A stretch of DNA of 64,000 nt from contig CAJTLI010000003.1 in the NCBI GenBank assembly GCA_910577525.1, positions 1 to 64,000 on the forward strand, given 5' to 3'. The stretch is from an uncultured Oscillospiraceae bacterium. GTDB lineage: Bacteria > Bacillota > Clostridia > Oscillospirales > Oscillospiraceae. The number at the start of each line of letters is the position of its first letter. Position 1 is the first letter of the stretch. The position numbers and the translations under genes are program-made. The notes under the pieces are model-generated. The model was not told the origin of the DNA and made no database searches. It saw only the letters and a program-made list of their open reading frames with translations. Below are positions 32,389 to 40,984 of the stretch, piece after piece.

Positions 32389-32928
32389 ATGAATACCAAC
32401 GCACCCGCCAATCCCGCCCCGGAGCGCGGCGGCCAGCCCATCCGATCCCTCCAGTACATGCTCAACCAGCTGGCGATTCACAATCAAGTTCTCACCCGGC
32501 TGGCGGTGGACGGCATCTTCGGTGAACGAACTTTAGAGGCCGTCATGGTGTTCCAGCGGGAGAACGGCCTGCCCGTCACCGGGGTGGTGGATCTGACCAC
32601 CTGGAACGCCATCCGGGACGCCTATATCCGTGTGGAGCTGATGTACGGCTTCCCCCCTGCCCTCAATGTGCTGCCCAACGGCACATACACCGCCGTGGAG
32701 GGACAGGAGTGCGAGGTGCTGCGCATCGTCCAGGCCATGTTCGGCTCGCTCAACAAGGTGATGAGCAACTTTAAGCCCTGTCAGATGAATTGCTGCAACG
32801 ACGGCGACACCTATAAAAATCTTCAGGAGGTTCAACGCCTGGCCGGACTGCCTGTCACCGGCACGCTGAACCGGTCCACCTGGGCCTACATGGTTCAGCT
32901 CTATCAGGCCCTGGTCACCCGGCTGTAA
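32389..32928 (+). CDS. Peptidoglycan-binding repeat protein
   Basis: 179 aa with two PG_binding_1 repeats (LAVDGIFGERTLEAVMVFQRENGLPVTG, then LQEVQRLAGLPVTGTLNRSTW) and a middle segment with cysteines (PCQMNCCNDGD). No signal peptide. It follows the SpoIID-like protein by 17 bases and probably belongs to the same spore unit. Confidence 0.78.
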   Translation: MNTNAPANPAPERGGQPIRSLQYMLNQLAIHNQVLTRLAVDGIFGERTLEAVMVFQRENGLPVTGVVDLTTWNAIRDAYIRVELMYGFPPALNVLPNGTYTAVEGQECEVLRIVQAMFGSLNKVMSNFKPCQMNCCNDGDTYKNLQEVQRLAGLPVTGTLNRSTWAYMVQLYQALVTRL

Positions 32929-32943
32929 ACGTCGAAATCTCAC

Positions 32944-32972
32944 TTGCCAATTCCTTGCCGATTCGCTATAAT
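32944..32972 (+). promoter_or_regulatory. SigA-type promoter of the DUF4364 gene
   Basis: TTGCCA, 17-bp spacer, TATAAT, 34 bases before the start codon. Confidence 0.8.
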
Positions 32973-33006
32973 GGGGGTTAACACCTGACAAAAGGAGGAA
33001 GCGCCT

Positions 33007-33540
33007 ATGGCCGGATTTATCCATGACAAGCTGGATGTCAAGCTGCTGGTGCTCTACATCCTGGACCGGGCGGCGGCCCCCATCGACTTTGCAACCCTCA
33101 CCGACCTGTCCATGTGTGACAGCGGCGTGGACTATTTTCAGTTTGCTGAGGCTGTAGCTGAACTCACCGGCAGCGGCCACCTGAAGCAAGAGGGGGAATT
33201 TTACGCCGCTACGGACAAGGGGCACCGGGCCTGCGCCGCGGGAGAGAGCAGCCTCTCCCCTGTGATCCGCCAGCGGTGTGACCGGCGGCTTGCCCCTTTG
33301 AATGAGGCGCTGAAGCGGCAGGCCCAGGTCCGGGCTCAGGTGGAGGAGCGGCCCCAAGGCTTTGACGTGCGCCTCTCCATGGACGATGACGGCGGAAGTC
33401 TGTTCTCCCTCACCCTGCTGGCTCCCACCCGGGAGGATGCCCAGCGGATTGCCGACGGCTTTCTGGCCCATCCAGACCGGATATACAACGGACTGCTGGG
33501 AGTGCTGCTTACCGGCGGCGAAGGGGGGGCGTCCCGTTGA
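33007..33540 (+). CDS. DUF4364 family protein
   Basis: 177 aa. The N-terminal part, HDKLDVKLLVLYILDRAAAPIDFATLTDL, is a winged-helix-like fold typical of DUF4364, a clostridial family of likely DNA-binding proteins of unknown target. AAAGGAGG precedes ATG 33007. It overlaps the next gene by 4 bases. Confidence 0.82.
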   Translation: MAGFIHDKLDVKLLVLYILDRAAAPIDFATLTDLSMCDSGVDYFQFAEAVAELTGSGHLKQEGEFYAATDKGHRACAAGESSLSPVIRQRCDRRLAPLNEALKRQAQVRAQVEERPQGFDVRLSMDDDGGSLFSLTLLAPTREDAQRIADGFLAHPDRIYNGLLGVLLTGGEGGASR

Positions 33541-34355
33541 ACTTTATGGGCTTTCCCATCTCCAACCTGTTCCTCTACTTTATTCTGTACTCCTTTTTAG
33601 GCTGGGTGATGGAGACCTGCTATTGCTCTGTTCTGGAGCGCCGTCTGGTGCCAAGAGGCTTCCTTTACGGGCCCATCTGCCCCATCTATGGCGGCGGCGT
33701 GGTACTGATGATCCTGTTTTTTACCCCTTTGAAGGAGAATCTGCTTCTCTTCTATGTGACCGCTGTGGTGGTCATGACCTCTTGGGAGTACCTTGTAGGC
33801 TGGGCGCTGGAGGTCACTACCCATGTGAAATACTGGGACTACTCCCAGTACCGCGTTAACCTCAAAGGCCGGGTGTGCCTGTGGGTAGCGCTCACCTGGG
33901 GTGTTCTGTCCTATATCGTCATCTTTTTCATCCATCCGCCCTTCCAGGAGCTGGTGGAGGGTCTGCCCGTGTGGCTGGAATTCATGCTGTGCGGCGCGTT
34001 TCTGGCGTTGTTGTCGGTGGACGCTACCGCCACTGTCCGAAACCTGGTGCTGGTGGCTCTGAATGTGGAGAGCGTCACGCAGCTGGGGCAGGAGCTCCAG
34101 CTCCAAATGGCCTTGGGTAAAGCCGAACTGGGCGATAAACTGGAGGATGCCACCGCCGCCCTTCGGGAGCGCTACAGCGAGCAGGTAGCCCAGCTGGAGC
34201 AGGTCAGCCGCCGTTTCCGCAATATCTACAGCACGCTGAAGGTGAATCAGAAATACTCTATCAGCCATGAGGACATCCTGGCCGCCGCCGCGCTGGCCAA
34301 AGAGGAGCTGCTTCGGCGGAAAGACGCCTTGAAGTCCTTCCGCTCCAAACGTTGA
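33537..34355 (+). CDS. Putative ABC-transporter-permease-like membrane protein
   Basis: 272 aa. About five hydrophobic segments in the first 170 residues (FLYFILYSFLGWVMETCYC, RGFLYGPICPIYGGGVVL, SWEYLVGWALE) match the PF06541-type putative permease family. A long coiled-coil, charged C-terminus follows. TTG 33537 overlaps the DUF4364 stop; ATG 33546 is an alternative. No partner ATPase is nearby, so transport is doubtful. Confidence 0.75.
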   Translation: MNFMGFPISNLFLYFILYSFLGWVMETCYCSVLERRLVPRGFLYGPICPIYGGGVVLMILFFTPLKENLLLFYVTAVVVMTSWEYLVGWALEVTTHVKYWDYSQYRVNLKGRVCLWVALTWGVLSYIVIFFIHPPFQELVEGLPVWLEFMLCGAFLALLSVDATATVRNLVLVALNVESVTQLGQELQLQMALGKAELGDKLEDATAALRERYSEQVAQLEQVSRRFRNIYSTLKVNQKYSISHEDILAAAALAKEELLRRKDALKSFRSKR

Positions 34356-34367
34356 AATTCAACCTAA

Positions 34368-34416
34368 ATCAGAAACGTCCCGCCGGATATTTCGGCGGAA
34401 CGTTTCTGATTTATTC
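34368..34416 (+). terminator. Rho-independent terminator
   Basis: An 18-bp stem ATCAGAAACGTCCCGCCG / CGGCGGAACGTTTCTGAT with one mismatch, 7-base loop, then TTATTC. Confidence 0.8.
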
Positions 34417-34526
34417 AACTATTCTTTCGTCACCGGGCGGAAGCTTTTCGATAACCGCCCATTTCCGTAGCGGTCTGAAAGATCTTTTTGGTTCTTTTTC
34501 TTTTCAGAAAAAGAATATCTCCATTC

Positions 34527-35561
34527 TCAACGCAGGCCCTTGTCGTAGGGCACGCCCTCCGCCTTGGGAGCCCGGGATTTCTTGGAGGTAAACGCCAGCA
34601 CAATCAGTGTAATGAGATAGGGCAGCATCCGGTAGACGTGGGCGCTGATGGGGGCCTTGGCCAGCATACAAATGCCGTCCCCGTTGATGTCGATGCTGGT
34701 ATAGGAGGCGGCGATGCATTTGAACAGGCCGAACAGCAGGGCCGCGCCGGCGATGTTCAGCGGTTTCCAGTTGCCAAAAATCATGACGGCCAGGGCCAGG
34801 AAGCCAAAACCAGCCACGTCGCCGGTGGAGGCGCAGTTGGCGGTGGTCAGAGCGTAGACAAAACCGCCCATGCCCGCCAGTGCGCCGGAGATGGTGGTGC
34901 CAGCGTACCGCATTTTATACACATTGATGCCCAGGGAGTCGGCGGCCTGGGGATTCTCGCCGCAGGAACGCAGCCGCAGGCCAAACTTGGTCTTATAGAG
35001 CAGGATGGACAGCACGATAAACAGGAGGATGCACACGTAGGTGGCCAGATAGACCTTGTTGATGAAGGTCTCTCCCAGAAAGCCCAAATCCGTCTTGCGG
35101 TCGATGCCCAGGGTGCTCTTCTTAATCATGAACCAGCTGGCGGCGTCGCTGCCGTCCGCCATGCCCAGGGTGTTCTGATTGGCGATGATGCGGATCAGGA
35201 ACAGCACCAGAGCCGGAGCCATCAGGTTCAGCGCGGTGCCGCCGATGGTTTGGTCCGCTTTTAAATTGACAGAGGCAAAGGACAGCAGCAGCGAGAACAC
35301 CGCCCCCAGCGCCGCCGCCGCCAGCATGGCCAGCAGCTCCAATCCCTGGAGGGTCAGCCAGTTTTTCGCCGCGTAGGCGTCGCTGAAAAAGGAGACGCCC
35401 TGCATGAGGTTGACAAAGAAGACTCCCACAAAAGCGCCGAAGATCATAATGCCCTCCAGCGCCAGGTTGATGATGCCGCTGCGCTCAGCGAATACGCCGG
35501 CCAGCGCCACGATCATCAGCGGAACCGCGTAGAGCAGCGTCTGCTGAATCAGAAATGTCAT
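34527..35561 (-). CDS. Nucleoside-type ABC transporter permease 2
   Basis: 344-aa membrane protein of the BPD_transp_2 class (LRSCGENPQAADSLGINVYKMRY is the cytoplasmic coupling segment; YALTTANCASTGDVAGFGFLALAVMIFGNWKP). It resembles B. subtilis NupQ/YufQ. Its start overlaps the stop of permease 1 (ATGA). Last gene of the BMP transporter operon. Confidence 0.92.
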   Translation of the reverse strand: MTFLIQQTLLYAVPLMIVALAGVFAERSGIINLALEGIMIFGAFVGVFFVNLMQGVSFFSDAYAAKNWLTLQGLELLAMLAAAALGAVFSLLLSFASVNLKADQTIGGTALNLMAPALVLFLIRIIANQNTLGMADGSDAASWFMIKKSTLGIDRKTDLGFLGETFINKVYLATYVCILLFIVLSILLYKTKFGLRLRSCGENPQAADSLGINVYKMRYAGTTISGALAGMGGFVYALTTANCASTGDVAGFGFLALAVMIFGNWKPLNIAGAALLFGLFKCIAASYTSIDINGDGICMLAKAPISAHVYRMLPYLITLIVLAFTSKKSRAPKAEGVPYDKGLR

Positions 35562-36859
35562 GCCTGCTCCCCTCCTTTCGCCGCGGAGTCCTCAGCGGCG
35601 GCTTTTTCCTCCGGCAGACTGTCCGGTCCGGAGTCCACAATCGCCGCCGGTTTGTTTGTTTTGCGGGCGTTCAGCAGCATCTTGATCAGCAGCGAGAAGG
35701 CGCTGAGATAAACGATGACGGAGATGATCACGTCGGTGATGTACTCGTTGTAGGCGGTCAGGTTGGTGAGCTGGAGGCCCACAATGTTCAGCATGGACAT
35801 GAAGCAGCCAGTGAAAATCACGCCAATGGGATGGTTTGCCGCCAGCAGGGCCACGGGGATGCCGTTGAAGCCGGCGGTGGGCAGGGACTGGTAGGTTTTC
35901 CAGAAAAACTCTGTATTGCCCGCCAGCCAGTACAGCGCCGCCCCCGCTCCGGACAGAGCGCCCGCAATGGCCATAGACAGCACGATATTCCGTTTGTCAT
36001 TGATCCCCGCGTAATGGGCGGCGTGGCGGTTTGCGCCGCAGGCCTTGAGCTGATAGCCCAGGGTGGTCTTAGTCATCAGGATGTACACGCCGATGGCGAT
36101 GACAATGGCGATCAGAATACCCGCGTTGACCTGGGAGCCCGGGAAAATCTTATCCAACCCCAGCTTGGCGGTCTGGACGCCGTTTCCGTCCACATAGGTC
36201 CAGGCCCCGTCCACCAGAGTTTTGCCATAGGCGGTCTTATAGATATAGCTGCTCTTGGTGTTCTCCACCGTGTTTTGGAACACCTTGGTGGCGTCAAAAA
36301 ACCAGGTCACCAGGTTGGCGGCAATCCAGTTGGTCATAATGCAGGCCAGCACCTCGTTGATATTGAGAAACGCCTTCACCAGACCGGGGATACAGCCCCA
36401 CAGAGCGCCTGCCAGCGCTCCGCCCAAAAAGGCCAGCAGCCAGATCAGAGGGCTGGGCAGCGCCGTGGAGGGGATGCCTAGGGCGATTGCCAGGGTGGCC
36501 AAGGTGCCCATAAGGTACTGGCCCGGCGCGCCGATGTTGAACAGGCCGGTCTTAAACGCCACCGACACAGACAGGCCGGTGAGAATCAGCGGCGTGGCCC
36601 GGAAGAGCATGTTTCCGATGCTCTGAGGGTTAAAGCCCCAGGAGAGCGCGCCCGCCTCATTCCGTCCGGTGCTGAACAGGCCCAGGAAGATCAGCCGGAT
36701 GCCCTCCCAGGCGCTGGACAGGCCCAGGTTGTCGCTGGACAGGCCCACCGCCAGCACCAGCACGCTGCCCACGGCCAGACCGATGACGATGGAAATCAGG
36801 GACGCCAGAATGGTTTTTGTCCCATCCCTTTGCAGCAAGGTTCTGCTCTGGTCATTCAT
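35558..36859 (-). CDS. Nucleoside-type ABC transporter permease 1
   Basis: 433-aa membrane protein with the same coupling-segment pattern (LKACGANRHAAHYAGINDKRN) and a large extracytoplasmic loop around residues 190-240. It corresponds to NupP/YufP. It ends in a charged Glu/Ala-rich tail. Start and stop overlap both neighbours by 4 bases. Confidence 0.92.
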   Translation of the reverse strand: MNDQSRTLLQRDGTKTILASLISIVIGLAVGSVLVLAVGLSSDNLGLSSAWEGIRLIFLGLFSTGRNEAGALSWGFNPQSIGNMLFRATPLILTGLSVSVAFKTGLFNIGAPGQYLMGTLATLAIALGIPSTALPSPLIWLLAFLGGALAGALWGCIPGLVKAFLNINEVLACIMTNWIAANLVTWFFDATKVFQNTVENTKSSYIYKTAYGKTLVDGAWTYVDGNGVQTAKLGLDKIFPGSQVNAGILIAIVIAIGVYILMTKTTLGYQLKACGANRHAAHYAGINDKRNIVLSMAIAGALSGAGAALYWLAGNTEFFWKTYQSLPTAGFNGIPVALLAANHPIGVIFTGCFMSMLNIVGLQLTNLTAYNEYITDVIISVIVYLSAFSLLIKMLLNARKTNKPAAIVDSGPDSLPEEKAAAEDSAAKGGEQA

Positions 36860-38415
36860 GCGCCCTCACTCTCCTTTTCCGTCATGTCCATCCGTTTGGC
36901 CCCGGCCATATAGAGACCCAGCTCCTGCACGGTGGTCTGCTTGGGGTCCAGTTCTCCCACAATCTCGCCCTCGTACATCACCAGGATGCGGTCGGACAGG
37001 CTCATCACCTCGTCAAGCTCCAGGCTCACCAGCAGCACGGCGCGGCCACGGTCCCGCTCCGCCACCAGCTGGCTGTGGATGTACTCAATCGCGCCCACAT
37101 CCAGGCCCCGGGTGGGCTGGACTGCCACAATTAAGGGCTTTTCCCGGTCCACCTCCCGGGCGATGATGGCCTTTTGCTGGTTGCCGCCGGACATGGAGCG
37201 GGCGGTGGTCACAGGACCCTGGCCGGAGCGTACATCGTACTGCTGAATGAGCCGCTGGGCGTATTCCCGCACCGCCCCCCGGTTGATAAACCCGTGGGTT
37301 TGGAACTGTTTCTCGTTGAAGCGCTGGAGCACCAGATTCTGCTCCAGCGTGAAGTCCAGCACCAGTCCGTGCTTGTGCCGGTCCTCGGGAATATGGCTCA
37401 TGTTCTGCCCCCGGTGCTTGATGGAGGCGTGGGAGATGTCCTCGCCGCACAGGGTGACAGCCCCGCCGGAGCTTTTCTCAAGCCCCGTCAGGCCGTAGAC
37501 CAGCTCGGTCTGCCCGTTGCCGTCGATGCCCGCGATACATAGGATCTCCCCTGCCCTGGCCTGGAATGATACATGATTCACCGCGTTCTTTTTATGGCCC
37601 CTGGAGGGGACGCACAGGTCCCGCACCTCCAGCACCGCCTCTCCCGGCTGGGCGGGGGTCTTGGTCACCTCCAGCTGCACCGGCCGCCCCACCATCATGT
37701 TGGACAGGGACTGCTTGTCTGTGTCCTTGGCGTCCACGGTGCCGATGTACTTGCCTTTGCGCAGCACCGTCACCCGGTCGGACACCGCCATGATCTCGTT
37801 GAGCTTGTGGGAGATAAACAGGATGGATTTGCCCTCTTTGGCAAACTCCTTCATGGTGGCCATGAGCTCGTCGATCTCCTGAGGGGTGAGTACGGCGGTG
37901 GGCTCGTCGAAAATGAGGATCTCATTGTCCCGGTAGAGCATTTTCAAAATCTCCACCCGCTGCTGCATTCCCACGGTGATGTCCTCCACCCTGGCGTCCA
38001 GATCCACTTTCAGTCCGTAGCGCTCAGACAGGGCCTCCACCTTGGCCCGGGCCTCCTTTTTCTGAAGAAAGCCCATTTTGGTGGTCTCCGCCCCCAGAAT
38101 GATGTTGTCCAGAACGGTGAACACCTCAATCAGCTTAAAGTGCTGGTGGACCATACCGATACCCAAGGCGGTGGCGTCGTTGGGGTCGTTGATTTTGACC
38201 TCCTGACCGTTCTTTTTGATGATCCCCTTCTCCGGCTGGTATAGGCCGAAAAGAACGCTCATCAGCGTGGATTTGCCCGCGCCGTTCTCCCCCAGGAGGG
38301 CGTGGATCTCCCCCCGGCGGAGCTGGAGGGTGATATCATCGTTGGCGATGATACCGGGAAATTCCTTGGTGATGTGGAGCATCTCAATAATATTCTCAGC
38401 TTCCATCGTCCTCAT
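36856..38415 (-). CDS. Nucleoside-type ABC transporter ATP-binding protein
   Basis: 519 aa with two ABC cassettes. The first has LLGENGAGKSTLM, the Q-loop segment and ILIFDEPTAVLT. The second has GIDGNGQTEL, a degenerate Walker A as usual for this family, the signature SMSGGNQQKAI and a degenerate Walker B (LIVAVQPTRGLD). It corresponds to NupO/YufO and drives uptake with the two permeases. ATG 38415 is used; ATG 38406 is also possible. Confidence 0.94.
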   Translation of the reverse strand: MRTMEAENIIEMLHITKEFPGIIANDDITLQLRRGEIHALLGENGAGKSTLMSVLFGLYQPEKGIIKKNGQEVKINDPNDATALGIGMVHQHFKLIEVFTVLDNIILGAETTKMGFLQKKEARAKVEALSERYGLKVDLDARVEDITVGMQQRVEILKMLYRDNEILIFDEPTAVLTPQEIDELMATMKEFAKEGKSILFISHKLNEIMAVSDRVTVLRKGKYIGTVDAKDTDKQSLSNMMVGRPVQLEVTKTPAQPGEAVLEVRDLCVPSRGHKKNAVNHVSFQARAGEILCIAGIDGNGQTELVYGLTGLEKSSGGAVTLCGEDISHASIKHRGQNMSHIPEDRHKHGLVLDFTLEQNLVLQRFNEKQFQTHGFINRGAVREYAQRLIQQYDVRSGQGPVTTARSMSGGNQQKAIIAREVDREKPLIVAVQPTRGLDVGAIEYIHSQLVAERDRGRAVLLVSLELDEVMSLSDRILVMYEGEIVGELDPKQTTVQELGLYMAGAKRMDMTEKESEGA

Positions 38416-38521
38416 CCCGCTTCCTGTCTAAAATGTCAACACCGGGCCCCGCAATAAGCCCTATTATGTTGATTATAACTTAGCTTCGACAAAAACACAA
38501 GCAATTTATTTTTAGGGTATG

Positions 38522-38559
38522 AAAAAACAGGCGGGACGCACAGCGCCCCGCCTGTTTTA
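38522..38559 (-). terminator. Hairpin after the BMP lipoprotein gene
   Basis: AAAACAGGCGGG and its complement flank a GC-rich loop, with a T-run when read leftward. It lies between the binding-protein gene and the ATPase gene, so it would favour high binding-protein expression. Confidence 0.85.
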
Positions 38560-38573
38560 GGCCGGATGAAAAA

Positions 38574-39803
38574 TCAGATCACGTTCAGGTTCACGTTGGA
38601 CCACTCGGTGTCGGCCAGCTTGGCAAAGTCAGCTTCGGTTTCCATGCTGTCAACCACCAGCTTGCCGGAGGCCATGTCGGCCAGCTGAGCCTCGTACTCA
38701 GCCACAGTGTAGGTCTCCATCTTCCAGGTGGCGGTGGGCAGACCCACGGCGTCGTCCTTGGCGCCCAGAGAGGTGCCCTTGCCGCCGATGTCGGAGAAGG
38801 AGTTGTCATACACCTTGGCCACGGCCCACTGCACGGAAGTGGACAGACCCTTCATGGCGGAGGTCACAACAGTCTCGGACTGAGCGGACTGGTCCACGTC
38901 CACGCCAATCACATCGCCGTCATTGGCGGCGGCGGCGGCGACGATGGACTGGAACATGGAACCGCCGCAGGCGAAGACGATCTCGGTGCCGTTGTTATAC
39001 CAGCCGCTGATCATGGTCTGCAGCTCGGTAGAGGCTCCAAAGTTGGCGCCGTACTCCCAGGAGTAGTTGATGTCCACGGTCTTGCCCAGCTCGGCAGCGG
39101 CGGCGTTGGCGCCCTGCACGAAGCCGTAGCCGAACCGGCAGCAGGCGGGGTTGGTGCCGCCGCCGCCGCCGGAGAAGCCCAGCTTCTCATAGCCTTCCTT
39201 GACCACGGCATAGCCGGCCAGATAGCCGCTCTGATGCTCCGCGAAAGCGATAGCGGCCACATTATCGCAGCCGTCAATGGGAGAGCCATCGATGAAGACA
39301 AAGGGGACCTCGGGGAACTCGGCGGCGGCCCTAGACAGAGCGGCGGTCTGCATGAAGCCGGCGCACACCACCACCTCGGCGCCGCCGTCCACGGCGGCCT
39401 TCATGGCGTTGTAGCGGTCGTCGTCGGTGGCCTGGTCGCCGTTGGCGGGCTGGTAGTACTTATAGGACTTGTTGTTGGCGGCGGCGTACAGCTTCACGCC
39501 GTCAAAGGTGCCCTGGTTGAAGGACTTGTCCTTCAGCTGGCCCACGTCGGTGATGAACGCCACCTGATACTTGTTGTCGGCGGAGGTCATGGTGTCGGGG
39601 ATGTCGTCGGGGTTCTCAACGGGGCCGGCGGGAGCCTCGGAGGGAGCGGTGCTCTCCTCGGGCGGGTTGCTCTCCTCGCTGCCGGGCTGGCTGGCGGCGG
39701 GAGGATTGCTGGCGCCCTGCGTGGGGTCAGCGTTGTTGTTGCTGCAGGCCGCCAGGCTCAGTACCATAGCCATGGCCAGCAGCAGTGCAGAAAGCTTTTT
39801 CAT
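38574..39803 (-). CDS. BMP-family nucleoside-binding lipoprotein
   Basis: 409 aa with a lipoprotein signal (LSLAACSNN, Cys20), a long Pro/Glu/Ser linker and a BMP domain (VAFITDVGQLKDKSFNQGTFDG, FVFIDG, FAEHQSGYLAGYAV, DVDQSAQSE). BMP proteins bind purine nucleosides. First gene of the transporter operon; ATG 39803 follows a GAAAGGATG-type site. Confidence 0.93.
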   Translation of the reverse strand: MKKLSALLLAMAMVLSLAACSNNNADPTQGASNPPAASQPGSEESNPPEESTAPSEAPAGPVENPDDIPDTMTSADNKYQVAFITDVGQLKDKSFNQGTFDGVKLYAAANNKSYKYYQPANGDQATDDDRYNAMKAAVDGGAEVVVCAGFMQTAALSRAAAEFPEVPFVFIDGSPIDGCDNVAAIAFAEHQSGYLAGYAVVKEGYEKLGFSGGGGGTNPACCRFGYGFVQGANAAAAELGKTVDINYSWEYGANFGASTELQTMISGWYNNGTEIVFACGGSMFQSIVAAAAANDGDVIGVDVDQSAQSETVVTSAMKGLSTSVQWAVAKVYDNSFSDIGGKGTSLGAKDDAVGLPTATWKMETYTVAEYEAQLADMASGKLVVDSMETEADFAKLADTEWSNVNLNVI

Positions 39804-39913
39804 TGCAATACTTCATCCTTTCTTTCATCTTTTCCGGGCGGCGGCGCCGCCCGAACTCCATATCCGGGGAACGGCGGCGCTGAAGCTCAACGCCCCCTCT
39901 CACGGACGTGCCC

Positions 39914-39942
39914 ATTATATCGCGTCCAACGGCAAAATACAA
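39914..39942 (-). promoter_or_regulatory. SigA-type promoter of the BMP transporter operon
   Basis: TTGTAT (39942-39937), 17-bp spacer, TATAAT (39919-39914). The leader of about 105 bases contains a GC hairpin (CGGGCGGC / GCCGCCCG near 39840). Confidence 0.72.
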
Positions 39943-39995
39943 GGTTTATTTGCAATGTACACGGATTTTTCACAAATCCCGATCAAACGCGGCGG

Positions 39996-40661
39996 TCAGT
40001 ATCCCTGAGCCTGCTGCCCCTTCACCAGCTTGACAATGCGGCTGGTTCCCAGCCGGTCCGCCCCCAGGGCCAGGAAATCAGCCGCGTCCTGGAGGCTGGA
40101 GATGCCCCCGGCGGCCTTGATCTTCACGTGGGGGGCCACGTTGGCCTTGAACAGCGCCACATCCTCCCGCGTGGCCCCGGCGGTGGAAAAGCCGGTGGAG
40201 GTCTTGATGTAATCCGCGCCGCTGTCGGAGACGATTTGGCACAGCTTCACCTTTTCCCCGTCGGTGAGCAGGCAGGTCTCAATGATGACCTTGAGCACCA
40301 GGCCGCCGCAGACCGCCTTAACCGCCTTGATTTCGGAGAGCAGGTCATCCCAACGGCCATCCTTGGCCCAGCCGATATTGATCACCATGTCGATCTCCCT
40401 TGCCCCGTTGGCGATGGCGTCCTGAGTTTCAAACACCTTGACAGCGGTGGTGGAGTACCCGTTGGGGAAGCCGATGACGGTGCATACCGGGAGCCTTTCC
40501 CCCAGATAATCAGCCGCCTGTTTCACATAGCTGGCCGGAATGCACACGCTGGCGCAGCCGTAGGCGGCCCCGTCGTCGCAGATCTGCTTGATCTCTGCCC
40601 AGGTGGCGGTTTGGGTGAGCAGGGTGTGGTCTACTTTTTCTAAAATGGTCTGGTTGTCCAT
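39996..40661 (-). CDS. deoC: Deoxyribose-phosphate aldolase
   Basis: 221 aa. DHTLL, VIGFPNGY, EIDMVINIGW, LKVIIETCLL (Schiff-base Lys), DYIKTSTGFS (Lys) and IKAAGGI are DeoC signatures. It cleaves 2-deoxyribose 5-phosphate to acetaldehyde and glyceraldehyde 3-phosphate. ATG 40661 has GAGGTG. Its position upstream of a nucleoside transporter points to deoxynucleoside salvage. Confidence 0.95.
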   Translation of the reverse strand: MDNQTILEKVDHTLLTQTATWAEIKQICDDGAAYGCASVCIPASYVKQAADYLGERLPVCTVIGFPNGYSTTAVKVFETQDAIANGAREIDMVINIGWAKDGRWDDLLSEIKAVKAVCGGLVLKVIIETCLLTDGEKVKLCQIVSDSGADYIKTSTGFSTAGATREDVALFKANVAPHVKIKAAGGISSLQDAADFLALGADRLGTSRIVKLVKGQQAQGY

Positions 40662-40690
40662 GGGAATCACCTCATTTATAATATAAATTC

Positions 40691-40719
40691 ATTGTACTAT
40701 GGACAAGCCGGAAAAGCAA
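40691..40719 (-). promoter_or_regulatory. SigA-type promoter of deoC
   Basis: TTGCTT (40719-40714), 17-bp spacer, TACAAT (40696-40691). Confidence 0.68.
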
Positions 40720-40833
40720 GACTACCGTCCATTTTAACCCAAAATTTTCCTACGAAACCCGTAGTTGTCCTGCGCCAATAGGGCTTGTCCCAACGATGCA
40801 ACCGCAGGTTGTCAAATTGTATTCCCTTTTTGG

Positions 40834-40862
40834 TTGCCATATCCGCCGGTTTTTGCTAAGAT
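40834..40862 (+). promoter_or_regulatory. SigA-type promoter of the repeat-domain regulator gene
   Basis: TTGCCA, 17-bp spacer, TAAGAT. The 40671-40984 gap otherwise holds the divergent deoC promoter and no gene. Confidence 0.6.
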
Positions 40863-40984
40863 AAACCTGTCCAAAGGCGCCGGACAGCTTTGCACTTGGC
40901 ATCCTTCCAGGATATCATGGAGGAATCCCCGCCGCTTCGTTTTTTCGGAGCAATCCGCTTCAAGCTTTTTTGGAGGTATCGCAC

